Shown here one piece after another: positions 31,975 through 39,272 of a stretch of 39,272 nucleotides of DNA. The notes under the pieces were generated by a model. That model was not told the origin of the DNA, searched no databases, and saw only the letters and a program-made list of their open reading frames with translations. The position numbers and the translations under genes were made by a program. The stretch comes from Actinomycetes bacterium. Its GTDB lineage: Bacteria; Actinomycetota; Acidimicrobiia; Spongiisociales; SHLN01. Numbering within the stretch: the first letter of the stretch is position 1; each line of letters begins with the position of its first letter. Where the stretch lies: NCBI GenBank assembly GCA_024638625.1, contig JAHEJY010000012.1, forward strand, positions 1 to 39,272, read 5' to 3'.

Positions 31975-33093
31975 TTACCGGCCGAATGCGTGCAGCAGTC
32001 CCCCCCGGAGTCGGTCGCGCCAGTTCTCCCAGTTGTGCCCATCTGGAACTTCCTCGTACTCGACATCGACACCGAGAGTCTGCAAGTGCTGAGCCATACG
32101 CCGATTCTCGGTGATGAGCCCGTCGAACCGTCCACACGACAGGTGCATGCGCTCCGGTAGTTGCCCAGGAGTCTCCAGGAAGGCATCCATGAACTCCACT
32201 ACCGGCCCGAAGACAGGACCCCGACGATGCTTGCCGCCCAACGCCGCGACAAACGAACCCGACTGGAGGATGAGAGCGGAAAAGGTTCCGGGATGTCGCC
32301 ACGCCGCATGGAGCGAGGACACTCCTCCCAGGCTCGCGCCCAGGGCGACGATATGGCTCGCATCGATGGCAGCCTGTTCCCCGACCGCCGGGATGATTTC
32401 GGAAACAACGTGATCTGCTTGCCGGCTGTCACCCGTGTACTCGTGGACGCGATCTTGCGGGTCGCTGAGAATGCACGCCATGGGCGGAATCTCGCGGGCG
32501 GCGATCAGATTGTCGAGAACCGTCGTCAAAGCGGCATACTCGGCATATTCGGATCCATCATGTGCGATGAGCAACGGCAAGGTTCCCGTTCCGGCCACGG
32601 CCGGAAGATATAGGCGTGTTCGGCGAGTGTCGTCGAACACCTCAGAACGGATTGCCATCTCGGACACAGTGCCCTGCGCGACGCCGCTCGTCGGCAGTGA
32701 CCAGGCGGGACGCTGATAATTCGGGCCCGTCACGACAGAGTTCGTGCCGAACGGATCGCGGGCCCGGTTGGGGTTCAAGTGATCGAGAACAAGCCGGCGC
32801 CGCCCGCCTGACTTGACCGAGATCTTGTACTCGATTCGCGACCGTTCGGGCAAGTCGACGGTGAGGGACCAGAGATCAGTCCCGACGTGACGTGAAAAAG
32901 GCGGCAGAGGCCGGAATACGTCCATCCAGTGCCTGAGGGCTACGGCATCGGCCTCGCCGAGATAGAGGAAGGTGGTGGTCCGCCCGTTCTGGAGCGGGGC
33001 ACCGCCAATTGTGTCCAATGCGGATTTGAGCGCATCCGATCCCGAACGGGCGGCGTCGATGATGTGCTGTGGGGGGGAGACCAGGGTATTCAT
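31975..33093 (-). CDS. Enterochelin-esterase-like (Fes-type) hydrolase
   Basis: The 372-residue protein has an N-terminal E-set/CBM48-like region (about residues 35-120) and a Fes-type alpha/beta hydrolase. Visible stretches are PERSRIEYKISVKSGGRRRL, LNPNRARDPFGTNSVVTGPN, LPLLIAHDGSEYAEYAALTT, the nucleophile elbow GASLGG and DGHNWENWRDRLRGGLLHAF with the catalytic His. Fes cleaves ester bonds of siderophores, but here the two-domain plan only suggests that. The ATG at 33093 has AGGAG seven bases ahead, so the upstream frame to 33492 is rejected. No iron-uptake genes are nearby. It is the first gene of the ATP-grasp cassette. Confidence 0.85.
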   Translation of the reverse strand: MNTLVSPPQHIIDAARSGSDALKSALDTIGGAPLQNGRTTTFLYLGEADAVALRHWMDVFRPLPPFSRHVGTDLWSLTVDLPERSRIEYKISVKSGGRRRLVLDHLNPNRARDPFGTNSVVTGPNYQRPAWSLPTSGVAQGTVSEMAIRSEVFDDTRRTRLYLPAVAGTGTLPLLIAHDGSEYAEYAALTTVLDNLIAAREIPPMACILSDPQDRVHEYTGDSRQADHVVSEIIPAVGEQAAIDASHIVALGASLGGVSSLHAAWRHPGTFSALILQSGSFVAALGGKHRRGPVFGPVVEFMDAFLETPGQLPERMHLSCGRFDGLITENRRMAQHLQTLGVDVEYEEVPDGHNWENWRDRLRGGLLHAFGR

Positions 33094-33353
33094 ATGAGTG
33101 CTCCTAGGAGCCGGATCAGCGTACTCACCGATGATCTGATCGAGAGCGATTGGGTGCGGCTTGGCGGAGGGATCCCATGTGAGGCCCAGTCCGATGGTCT
33201 GCGTCAAGAAGTACCTGCAAAGCGATGATTCCTGACCGGGTGAAATGACTATTGGCTCTTGCGACGAACGGCTTGTTGGGGGATTGTTGGTTCGGGACGT
33301 CCGTCGTCTGCCTGGTTCCTGGCAGGAAGCAGACGGCAGAGAAAGTCGGCGAT

Positions 33354-33968
33354 GTGTTAGCGGTAGTGAACAACGGCACCAGCTTCCTGGAGGATCTGAG
33401 GGAGACCCTCGAGCAGCTGGAAATCGGCTATGACCTGATCTCCGGGTCAGGTCAGCTCTCGCTCGAAGCGATGAACTCCTATGCGGGCGCAATTCTCACA
33501 GGTGGCCGGATCCACGTCTACGAGCCTGATCACGTTGACGAGATCGCGCTCAACATTCAATTCATCACAACCGGCGCTATGCCATTGCTCGGCATCTGCC
33601 TGGGCCATCAGCTCATCGCCCACCATTTCGGCGCAACGGTGGAGCCGCTCCCTCGACCGATAGACGAAGTCGCGATCATCGAGCTGGTTGACCCGGGGGA
33701 TCCGCTCTTCGTGGGTCTACCTGGTCACATCCTCGCCCGGATGGCTCACGGCGACGCGGTGACCGCCCTCTCGAGTTCCCTGATGCGGTTGGCGCGTTCA
33801 CCGGTGGGTGAGTATGAGGCGATTCGCCACGTTTCGCGTCCGGTGTACGGCCTCCAGTTCCACCCCGAGGCACATTCGAAGGTAGGGCTCACCATCCTCG
33901 GGAACTTTGCCACCCTCTGCCGCGAGCGGTTCCGAAGCGATCGAATGCCGGTCGAAGCCGAAGGGTGA
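33354..33968 (+). CDS. Class I glutamine amidotransferase (GATase1) domain protein
   Basis: This 204-residue protein is a stand-alone GATase1 domain. It has the nucleophile elbow GICLGHQLIAHHFG (Cys), GLQFHPEAH (the His and Glu of the triad) and ILTGGRIHVY before the oxyanion region. It resembles GuaA N-terminal, anthranilate synthase component II and GMP synthase subunit A; no synthetase partner is encoded beside it. The GTG at 33354 begins MLAVVNNGTSF, the usual first strand; the upstream frame to 33252 lacks it. Such a protein releases ammonia from glutamine for a partner ligase. The ATP-grasp protein is a conceivable partner, but that is speculation, as its gene is on the other strand. 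Confidence 0.87.
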   Translation: MLAVVNNGTSFLEDLRETLEQLEIGYDLISGSGQLSLEAMNSYAGAILTGGRIHVYEPDHVDEIALNIQFITTGAMPLLGICLGHQLIAHHFGATVEPLPRPIDEVAIIELVDPGDPLFVGLPGHILARMAHGDAVTALSSSLMRLARSPVGEYEAIRHVSRPVYGLQFHPEAHSKVGLTILGNFATLCRERFRSDRMPVEAEG

Positions 33969-34132
33969 ATGAAGCTCCGCGTAGGTCTTCGTGAACCAAC
34001 ACGAAGCCTCCTCGGCCACCGGCATCGAAACCGTCCGCCACTGCGCGGGTGCTGTGCATTGCATCGCTAATCTCGTTGCACCGGCGCCGCCCTGCGGAAA
34101 TCGTCGCGAACTATCAACGAGAGGCTTTAGGT

Positions 34133-35194
34133 ATGGGTGACCAGGCAAAGATCCAGTTTCGCTTCCTTTCCCAGGAAGACCTCCTGCGGGCCGGATGTCT
34201 CGATTTCAATCTGGCGATCGATGCCGCAGAAAACGCCTTGCTCGCCTTCCGCGCGGACGAAGTGTTGTTTCCGGAAAAGATCGTGCAGATCTTCAATGAG
34301 GAGACGCAAGAGCGGATCAATTGCCTGCCTGCGACGCTCAAGAAGGACAAGATCTCCGGCATGAAGTGGGTCTCTGTCTTTCCGCCCAATGTTGAACGAT
34401 TCGGCCTGCAAAACCTGACTGCAGTATTCGTGATCTCGGAAATCGAGAAGGGGTTTCCCATCGCCTTCATGGAAGGCACCCTGGCGTCGAACATCCGGGT
34501 GGGAGCGATGGGCGCGCTGGCGGCCAGGCATCTGGCGCCGCCGGACGCCAAGGTCATCGGCTTCATCGGCAGTGGTGAGCAGGCCAAAATGCATTTGCTG
34601 GCGATGAAGACGGTCCGCCCGTCTTTGGAGGAATGTCGCGTCTCGGCGAAGACGACCGCGGAGGAAGCAACGTTCATCGAGCAAATGTCGCAAGTCGTGC
34701 CTGATATGCGTTTCGTGGCCGCCAATACCGATGGTGAACGGGCAATGTCGGAAGCCGACATCCTGGTGACGGCCACCAGCGCCCAGGCGCCGTTACTGAA
34801 AGCCGACTGGATGAAACCGGGCTCGTTCTACAGCCACATCGGCGGGTGGGAAGATGAATACGCGGTGGCGAAACAATGCGAGAAAATCGTCTGCGATGAC
34901 TGGGAAACGGTCAAGCATCGCACGCAGACACTCAGCCGGATGTACAAGGATGGCGAACTCACCGACAGCGATGTCTATGCCGACCTGGATGCGATCGTGG
35001 CAGGCGACAAGCCGGGCCGCGAAAGTCCGAACGAACGCGTGTATTTCAACGCCGTCGGACTCTCCTACGTCGACCTGGCGATTGCGCTGGCCATGTACCG
35101 CCGCTCAGTCCAAGAAGGTGTCGGCGAAGAACTCACGCTGCAAGAGACGACCATCTTCGAACACGCCGAAATCGGCGATTGGGTGAAGATCTAG
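34133..35194 (+). CDS. Ornithine cyclodeaminase / mu-crystallin family protein
   Basis: This 353-residue protein belongs to the OCD/mu-crystallin family of NAD(P)-dependent imino-acid and amino-acid enzymes. The Rossmann-type dinucleotide loop is VIGFIGSGEQAKMHLLAM, the N-terminal substrate region holds KDKISGMKWVSVFPPN, and SEADILVTATSAQAPLLKAD marks the second conserved part. Family members include ornithine cyclodeaminase, alanine dehydrogenase and ketimine reductases, and the longer type here resembles proteins annotated as tyramine oxidase subunit B. GAGAGG stands 8 bases before the ATG at 34133, so this start is well supported. The substrate is unknown. It follows the amidotransferase gene by 164 bases. 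Confidence 0.87.
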   Translation: MGDQAKIQFRFLSQEDLLRAGCLDFNLAIDAAENALLAFRADEVLFPEKIVQIFNEETQERINCLPATLKKDKISGMKWVSVFPPNVERFGLQNLTAVFVISEIEKGFPIAFMEGTLASNIRVGAMGALAARHLAPPDAKVIGFIGSGEQAKMHLLAMKTVRPSLEECRVSAKTTAEEATFIEQMSQVVPDMRFVAANTDGERAMSEADILVTATSAQAPLLKADWMKPGSFYSHIGGWEDEYAVAKQCEKIVCDDWETVKHRTQTLSRMYKDGELTDSDVYADLDAIVAGDKPGRESPNERVYFNAVGLSYVDLAIALAMYRRSVQEGVGEELTLQETTIFEHAEIGDWVKI

Positions 35195-35203
35195 CTCCTC
35201 AAT

Positions 35204-35386
35204 ATGGTCACCACGCTTATCCGTGTCCGGCCGATGCCGCCCGATCCGTGCGAGCTGGCGGGCCCGGACGGTCCGCCCTTCGTTGACTCGAACGCGGGGT
35301 CTACGCTCGGACTCGGCAACCTGGACGGCGAGGGCGGTACCTGGCCGTCGGAGAGCCGCTGGAAACCGGCAGCTCCGGGAGACTGA
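35204..35386 (+). CDS. Possible small protein of 60 residues
   Basis: A short frame begins 9 bases after the OCD-family stop and ends just before the 8-bp tandem repeat. Most of its codons end in G or C, as in genuine genes here, and the translation (VTTLIRVRPMPPDPCELAG and so on) is not obviously repetitive. No family is recognised and there is no visible ribosome binding site, so this may be chance. The rest of the 35195-35540 interval holds only the tandem repeat. Confidence 0.3.
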   Translation: MVTTLIRVRPMPPDPCELAGPDGPPFVDSNAGSTLGLGNLDGEGGTWPSESRWKPAAPGD

Positions 35387-35391
35387 CTTTG

Positions 35392-35487
35392 CCAGTCGGC
35401 CAGTCGGCCAGTCGGCCAGTCGGCCAGTCGGCCAGTCGGCCAGTCGGCCAGTCGGCCAGTCGGCCAGTCGGCCAGTCGACCGATCGG
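35392..35487. repeat. 8-bp tandem repeat (CCAGTCGG), about 12 copies
   Basis: Ten perfect copies of CCAGTCGG run head to tail from 35392 to 35471, followed by CCAGTCGA and CCGATCGG. The length of the unit is not a multiple of three, so a reading frame through it would change with each copy added or lost. It lies between the OCD-family gene and the 501-residue orphan, 54 bases before the latter's start codon. Slippage could vary the copy number between strains. Confidence 0.97.
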
Positions 35488-35540
35488 CCGGCACGGCGGA
35501 TTCGAGTCAGACCGAGCGCAAACGACAGTTAGGTTGGTAG

Positions 35541-37046
35541 GTGACTACCTCGGACTGGCTGTTTGACTTGAAGTTTGTTCGCGCGGGCCTCGCATACATC
35601 GATGAATCGACCCCGCATGTCGTACGGTTGTCGCTCTTGAACAGCCCCTCAATCGAGGGGGCGCTGGCACCGCGCCTGGCGGGCGAGTGGCGGTGGGAGC
35701 CGGCCGACTACCAGGATGGGCACGTGGTCGGCGAACTGGTCTCCACGTTTTCGCCCAGGACGGCGGCCCTTTTTCGTCCGCTCTGGGCACTGAAGAATGC
35801 GGGAGTCGGGGTTGCAGAGTGCGAGATGCTCGACCTCGAGGATGGTATTTCGGAGCGCGCTCTGCAAAAGGCCATCTCGGCATGGGGCGCGATGGCCAAC
35901 AAGGGTCCCCATCGCCGACGCCTCGAGGCATTGGCAGGTGAGCGCCTCCTTGAAATGGCATTGAGGTTGGCAGTCGAGGGTCCGGATCGCCAGCTACATG
36001 CATCGCGGTTTGCGGTGACGTGCATCTCATTCAACACTCCTGGCAGCGAGCGGAGACTTCTGAAACTGGCCGAGGCTTCCGACAAAAAGCTGGCAGAACA
36101 ATGGGTTGCAGCAGCTATCGATAGATCTCGTCTCACTGCTTTGTCCGGAGGAGATCCGGATATTCCACAAGATGCTCTGTCGATATTGATCGGTCGTCCG
36201 GGTTATCTGGGAGAACGGGCAGTTGAGCTCTTGCCCCTGTTATCAGCCCCGCCCGACGAGTCGCTTTTGGAGATCCTGTGTACGGCCTCGCGTGGCGACG
36301 ACAGCCGTGCTGAGGCCGCGCTCACCGCAATGATCTCGGCACCGGCCACAGAAAGAATCAAGGATGCATTGCGCGATGCTCTTGACTCCTCATCCACGAG
36401 GCGACGGGCGGGCGCATTACCGCCGTTTGCGGCGCACTGGCCGGATGAAGCGCGACCATACTGGATTGAATTCCTTGCCTCGCGCTCAGGGCCGTTGCGA
36501 GAAGTTGCCGAGGTTGTTATTCCCCGACGTGGAGGGCCGCAGGACATTCCCCTGGTCGCTGCCCACGTCTCCAAACTGATTCGAAGCAAGCATCCGACCG
36601 TTGTGTATGTTCCACCCCGCGGATCTGAGTTGATCTCGATGCTGGTGGCGAATAGCCGGCACCCGGATGCTCAACGTGCCTTGGATGACGTGGCCTCCCG
36701 CTGGAATCGTCTCTATCCCGAATTGCGAGCCTGGCTGGAAACCAACCATGGTTCGATCTCGCCGGTGGGCCGAACGGTTCCGCCCTCGGGGATCGACTCG
36801 GAGCCGGAGGAGCGACTCATGTGGCCACCTCCCGAAGTGGAGTTGGAGTCGGATGGCGTACTCGTGTGGTACGAATACACCGACATGTTCGAAACGAGGG
36901 AGTCGTTCGAAAGGTTGATGGGGATGCATTCGGATGTCGAGCTGATCGACGGTGACCGTGAATGGTTGAGATTCACAACGAACGCTGATGATCCGCGTGC
37001 GCTCGTTCTCGATCTCTGGGAGCGAGCCGGTGGTTCTCGAGCCTGA
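35541..37046 (+). CDS. Hypothetical protein with helical repeats
   Basis: I do not recognise a family. The 501-residue product has no signal peptide or membrane helix. Its first half mentions SDWLFDLKFVRAGLAYIDES and LWALKNAGVGVAECEMLDLE. The middle (about 130-400) is a run of amphipathic helices like HEAT or ARM repeats, such as LLEMALRLAVEGPDRQLHAS, LLEILCTASRGDDSRAEAAL and RIKDALRDALDSSSTRRRAG. The end has an acidic, aromatic stretch (VLVWYEYTDMFETRESFERL). A scaffold or protein-binding role is conceivable. It starts at GTG 35541, 54 bases after the tandem repeat. Codon use looks normal for the window. Confidence 0.75.
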   Translation: MTTSDWLFDLKFVRAGLAYIDESTPHVVRLSLLNSPSIEGALAPRLAGEWRWEPADYQDGHVVGELVSTFSPRTAALFRPLWALKNAGVGVAECEMLDLEDGISERALQKAISAWGAMANKGPHRRRLEALAGERLLEMALRLAVEGPDRQLHASRFAVTCISFNTPGSERRLLKLAEASDKKLAEQWVAAAIDRSRLTALSGGDPDIPQDALSILIGRPGYLGERAVELLPLLSAPPDESLLEILCTASRGDDSRAEAALTAMISAPATERIKDALRDALDSSSTRRRAGALPPFAAHWPDEARPYWIEFLASRSGPLREVAEVVIPRRGGPQDIPLVAAHVSKLIRSKHPTVVYVPPRGSELISMLVANSRHPDAQRALDDVASRWNRLYPELRAWLETNHGSISPVGRTVPPSGIDSEPEERLMWPPPEVELESDGVLVWYEYTDMFETRESFERLMGMHSDVELIDGDREWLRFTTNADDPRALVLDLWERAGGSRA

Positions 37047-37100
37047 GACCCGATAGCGGGACAGGTTGGGTTCCTTTCCCAGGTCCACACGAAGGGATAA

Positions 37101-37149
37101 GGGGTTCCCGTGGAGTTACGGAGCAACTCCAAGGAACCCGAAGGGTTCC
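37101..37149 (+). repeat. Partial copy of the composite hairpin repeat
   Basis: GGAGTT (37112-37117) with AACTCC (37125-37130) is followed by GGAACCC (37133-37139) and GGGTTCC (37143-37149) with loop GAA. The arrangement is the same as at 12607-12647, including a preceding GGTTCCCGTGGAG-like stretch, but without the tandem GCATGCC units. It lies between the orphan gene (ends 37046) and the ferric-reductase-like gene; the rest of this 278-base gap shows nothing clear. Confidence 0.7.
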
Positions 37150-37324
37150 CTTGCGCTTGGCCCGTAGGGCCAGACCGGTGTGGAGGTCGTCAGATGACTT
37201 TGAACCTTCTTTGAGCGGCGACCGTCCAACCAAAAGCGACTTTGTTTTTTCGCTCGCGCTTCATACCGATAGGGGTCCCGCGTTCGGTCGATTCCTGTAC
37301 GTTGGAGGTCGTGAGGCAAGTGCG

Positions 37325-38263
37325 ATGGATGCGGTGACTCAACTCGGGCAGACTCGGAGAGGGCCGCCACTCAGTAGGCATGTCGCAGCGGTCAGCTTGA
37401 CCGCCGGATTGATGTTCCTCTTTTTCTGGCTCGACGGTGAGCGGATCCTGCCGCTTTCGCACGCCGTACTTGCCGACACGTCGCTCGCCCTTCTATGCCT
37501 GATACTGATGCTTGGTGCGCTAGCGCGTTTTGTACCCAGATTGAGACCTGTGGTGCCGTGGGGCCGCGAACTCGGCATCGGCATGTTTGTTACAGCGGGT
37601 CTCCATGTCGCCATACTCCTCGATCCGGAATTCTTCTCGGGTCTGATTCCGGAGATCGGCGAGAAGACCAACACTATGTGGACCGCTGCGTGGTGGATAG
37701 GTCTACTGGCGTTTGGGTATGCACTGGTTCTCGCTGCTACATCTAACGATTGGTCTCAGCGGATGCTCGGTCGGGGCTGGAAGTTCGTGCAGCGGCAGGC
37801 GTACACGCTGTTCGTCCTGACCTGGCTACACACAGCGGCATACGTCCTGCTTGGTGCGGGGCACGGCGTGTTTCTCGCTGTCTGGTTCTTCTGGAGTTTG
37901 ACTGCGGCGGCGGTGTTGTCCCAGCTCGCCGGTTTTATCCACACAGTGGGAGCGGTACGAGGACCGTCCCCGTACCGAGTTCCACCCAAGACTGATGCAA
38001 AGGGTTCTGCAGCTGTGCCGTCGGGCACGCCACGGTGGTTCGGAGTCATGGCACTCTGGGGTGCTGTCATCATCGGTTCCTGGCTACTCGCGCATGTCGA
38101 GTCGACTGAGGAGCGGCAAGTCGCCATCCTTTGCGAAAGATACGCAGAACTGCGTGAATTGCCGATGGCCGAGATCCGGGACGAGCTAATGGAGGTCGCA
38201 CCGGAAGACGTTGGCCCTGGGGCCCCACTCGGAGAATGGCTTGAACGGTGTGAGGATGGATGA
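37325..38263 (+). CDS. Ferric-reductase-like transmembrane domain protein
   Basis: The 312-residue membrane protein contains the ferric reductase-like domain (PF01794 type), as in YedZ/MsrQ and NADPH oxidases: GRELGIGMFVTAGLHVAILL, then LAATSNDWSQRMLGRGWKFV and RQAYTLFVLTWLHTAAYVLL. Its histidines (GLH, WLH) are the kind that bind heme. About seven helices are predicted. The FAD/NAD domain found in full ferric reductases is absent; the last 70 residues are soluble and acidic (ERYAELRELPMAEIRDELME). The ATG at 37325 has GAGG eight bases ahead; the frame is open back to 37151 but that part is not conserved. The electron donor and acceptor are unknown. Confidence 0.8.
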   Translation: MDAVTQLGQTRRGPPLSRHVAAVSLTAGLMFLFFWLDGERILPLSHAVLADTSLALLCLILMLGALARFVPRLRPVVPWGRELGIGMFVTAGLHVAILLDPEFFSGLIPEIGEKTNTMWTAAWWIGLLAFGYALVLAATSNDWSQRMLGRGWKFVQRQAYTLFVLTWLHTAAYVLLGAGHGVFLAVWFFWSLTAAAVLSQLAGFIHTVGAVRGPSPYRVPPKTDAKGSAAVPSGTPRWFGVMALWGAVIIGSWLLAHVESTEERQVAILCERYAELRELPMAEIRDELMEVAPEDVGPGAPLGEWLERCEDG

Positions 38264-38462
38264 CCGCTAAGGCAGATGGATTTTGACCGCCACCCACCAG
38301 TAGCTCAATCCGCAGGTCCGACCGCACGGACGACTTAACCGGTGGAGGTGCGTCTTACCGAAGCGAAAGGACCCGCCCTTCGAACCCGGTTCCTGCGAAT
38401 CCCGAGGCCACGACTACTTGTTCCAACGCACACACCGAAGCACATGCCGAGTGGTCACAAGC

Positions 38463-39035
38463 TCAGACGACGCGGTCGTGAGGTTCCTGGGCGGCGCCCA
38501 AGGCACCCAGACCAACAATTGCCCACCCTGCGGCCACGCCTAGGAGCCCTACTTCCCCATAACGCTCGCCAAACAACCCTCCCAGGACAGCACCTACAGG
38601 TATTCCGGCTACAAACAGCCAGGCGAGCAGCCGCGGCCCGAAGTCATACGTTCCCAGCAACTGCTTGTTGTGGACCTCGCCGCCCACCAGAAACAGGAAT
38701 CCAACTATGGAAAGCATCATCGCGAAGGCTGCCGGACCGAACAAGCCCTCGTCGTCGCCATCCAACAAATAAGCCAAAGAAGCGACGCTTCCGGCTACAG
38801 CCGATACCACGCCCAAGATGACTGCCAGACGCGACCTTCTCACTTGGTGATCTATCGCAGACGCCAAGAGAAGGATCGAAACCCCAAACCAGACAGGAGC
38901 CAATTCAAACCAGTAGTCGGGCTGATCATCTGTGACCAATATCACAACGCTCTTGTACGCCCACATCCCGGCTCCTACCAGCGCGGCTATCCCTGATGCA
39001 ATTAGGGGGGTTCTTCTGGATGTTGCGGAGCGCAT
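38463..39035 (-). CDS. Membrane protein of unknown function
   Basis: No family is recognised. From the ATG at 39035 it has 190 residues and about six membrane helices: PLIASGIAALVGAGMWAYKS, ELAPVWFGVSILLLASAI, LAVILGVVSAVAGSVASLAY, GPAAFAMMLSIVGFLFLVGG, LLAWLFVAGIPVGAVLGGLF and VGLLGVAAGWAIVGLGALGA. Short charged loops such as HQVRRSRL lie between them. An upstream ORF start at 39092 would add 19 polar residues. The 199 bases before it (38264-38462) and the 237 bases after it (39036-39272) show no gene or RNA that I can support. Confidence 0.7.
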   Translation of the reverse strand: MRSATSRRTPLIASGIAALVGAGMWAYKSVVILVTDDQPDYWFELAPVWFGVSILLLASAIDHQVRRSRLAVILGVVSAVAGSVASLAYLLDGDDEGLFGPAAFAMMLSIVGFLFLVGGEVHNKQLLGTYDFGPRLLAWLFVAGIPVGAVLGGLFGERYGEVGLLGVAAGWAIVGLGALGAAQEPHDRVV

Positions 39036-39272
39036 CCTCCGATCGTACAGATACCAGGAACCCGATGGCGTGACACCTTGATAGCGGAGCATCCATTCCT
39101 CACAATTTGGTGCATCTACGGCCAGTTGATATACACCGCGTCAATCGCGGGGCAGCCAGGGTGTGGTCGGGAAATAGACCGCCGTGGGGGCTACCAGGTC
39201 AAGGATCGTTCGGAGTGATTGAGATAGAAGCGGTTATGCAGCTAGCGCGTAATGCCGGTTATGTGCTTCTGA

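Noticed and set aside
31221-32114. 297-residue plus-strand ORF
   Set aside because: It is antisense to the ATP-grasp gene and extends into the Fes-like gene; no domain is visible.
35105-35540. ORFs running through the 8-bp array
   Set aside because: They arise from the repeat itself (reading repeated SRPVGQSA or GRLADWPT) and overlap the OCD-family gene on the other strand.

Overview
The window reads as the chromosome of a high-GC actinobacterium, probably outside the mycobacteria and Streptomyces; an Acidimicrobiia-like lineage is my best guess (inference). Support comes from CarD, a DUF3263 protein, an F420/PPOX-type flavin protein, an LppM-like lipoprotein, an Eis-like acetyltransferase, frequent GTG and TTG starts, likely leaderless starts and tRNAs without an encoded CCA. 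Most of it is housekeeping DNA. No phage, integrase, transposase or CRISPR array was seen.

Layout. 1-5.7 kb: carD (5' end missing), PIN/TRAM protein, ispD, ispF, a reverse-strand glycerophosphodiesterase, cysS, rlmB. 5.7-12.3 kb: small membrane protein, PPOX protein, tRNA-Thr(UGU), DUF1801 and DUF3263 proteins, AI-2E family transporter, a CvpA-CAP fusion, an LppM-like lipoprotein, an orphan, and plsC directly behind tRNA-Arg(CCU). 12.3-13.4 kb: hairpin-rich repeats, a peroxiredoxin whose peroxidatic cysteine codon is an in-frame TGA, and an RRM protein. 13.5-19.9 kb: envelope lipid genes (glpK, pgsA, plsY), an ABC-2 exporter, an acyl-ACP desaturase and a CPBP protease. 19.8-29.9 kb: P-type ATPase, beta-propeller lipoprotein, Eis-like acetyltransferase with an alpha/beta hydrolase, uppP, threonine dehydratase, SAF protein, galU, moaC and a SepX/GlpR-like membrane protein. 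30-35.2 kb: a reverse-strand cassette of a Fes-like esterase, an ATP-grasp ligase and a second esterase, facing a class I glutamine amidotransferase and an ornithine cyclodeaminase-family gene. 35.2-39.3 kb: an 8-bp tandem repeat, an orphan helical protein, a ferric-reductase-like membrane protein and another membrane protein.

How the genes work together. ispD and ispF are consecutive MEP-pathway genes, and uppP recycles the polyprenyl carrier made from their product. glpK, pgsA, plsY and plsC supply glycerol phosphate and build phospholipid, with the desaturase nearby. galU, moaC and the SepX/GlpR-like protein resemble a conserved actinobacterial neighbourhood.

The strongest unusual observations are the probable selenocysteine peroxiredoxin (12667-13122), the ATP-grasp/dual-esterase cassette (29968-33093), and a composite hairpin repeat present as two inverted near-complete copies (6706-6880 and 12495-12647) plus two partial copies.
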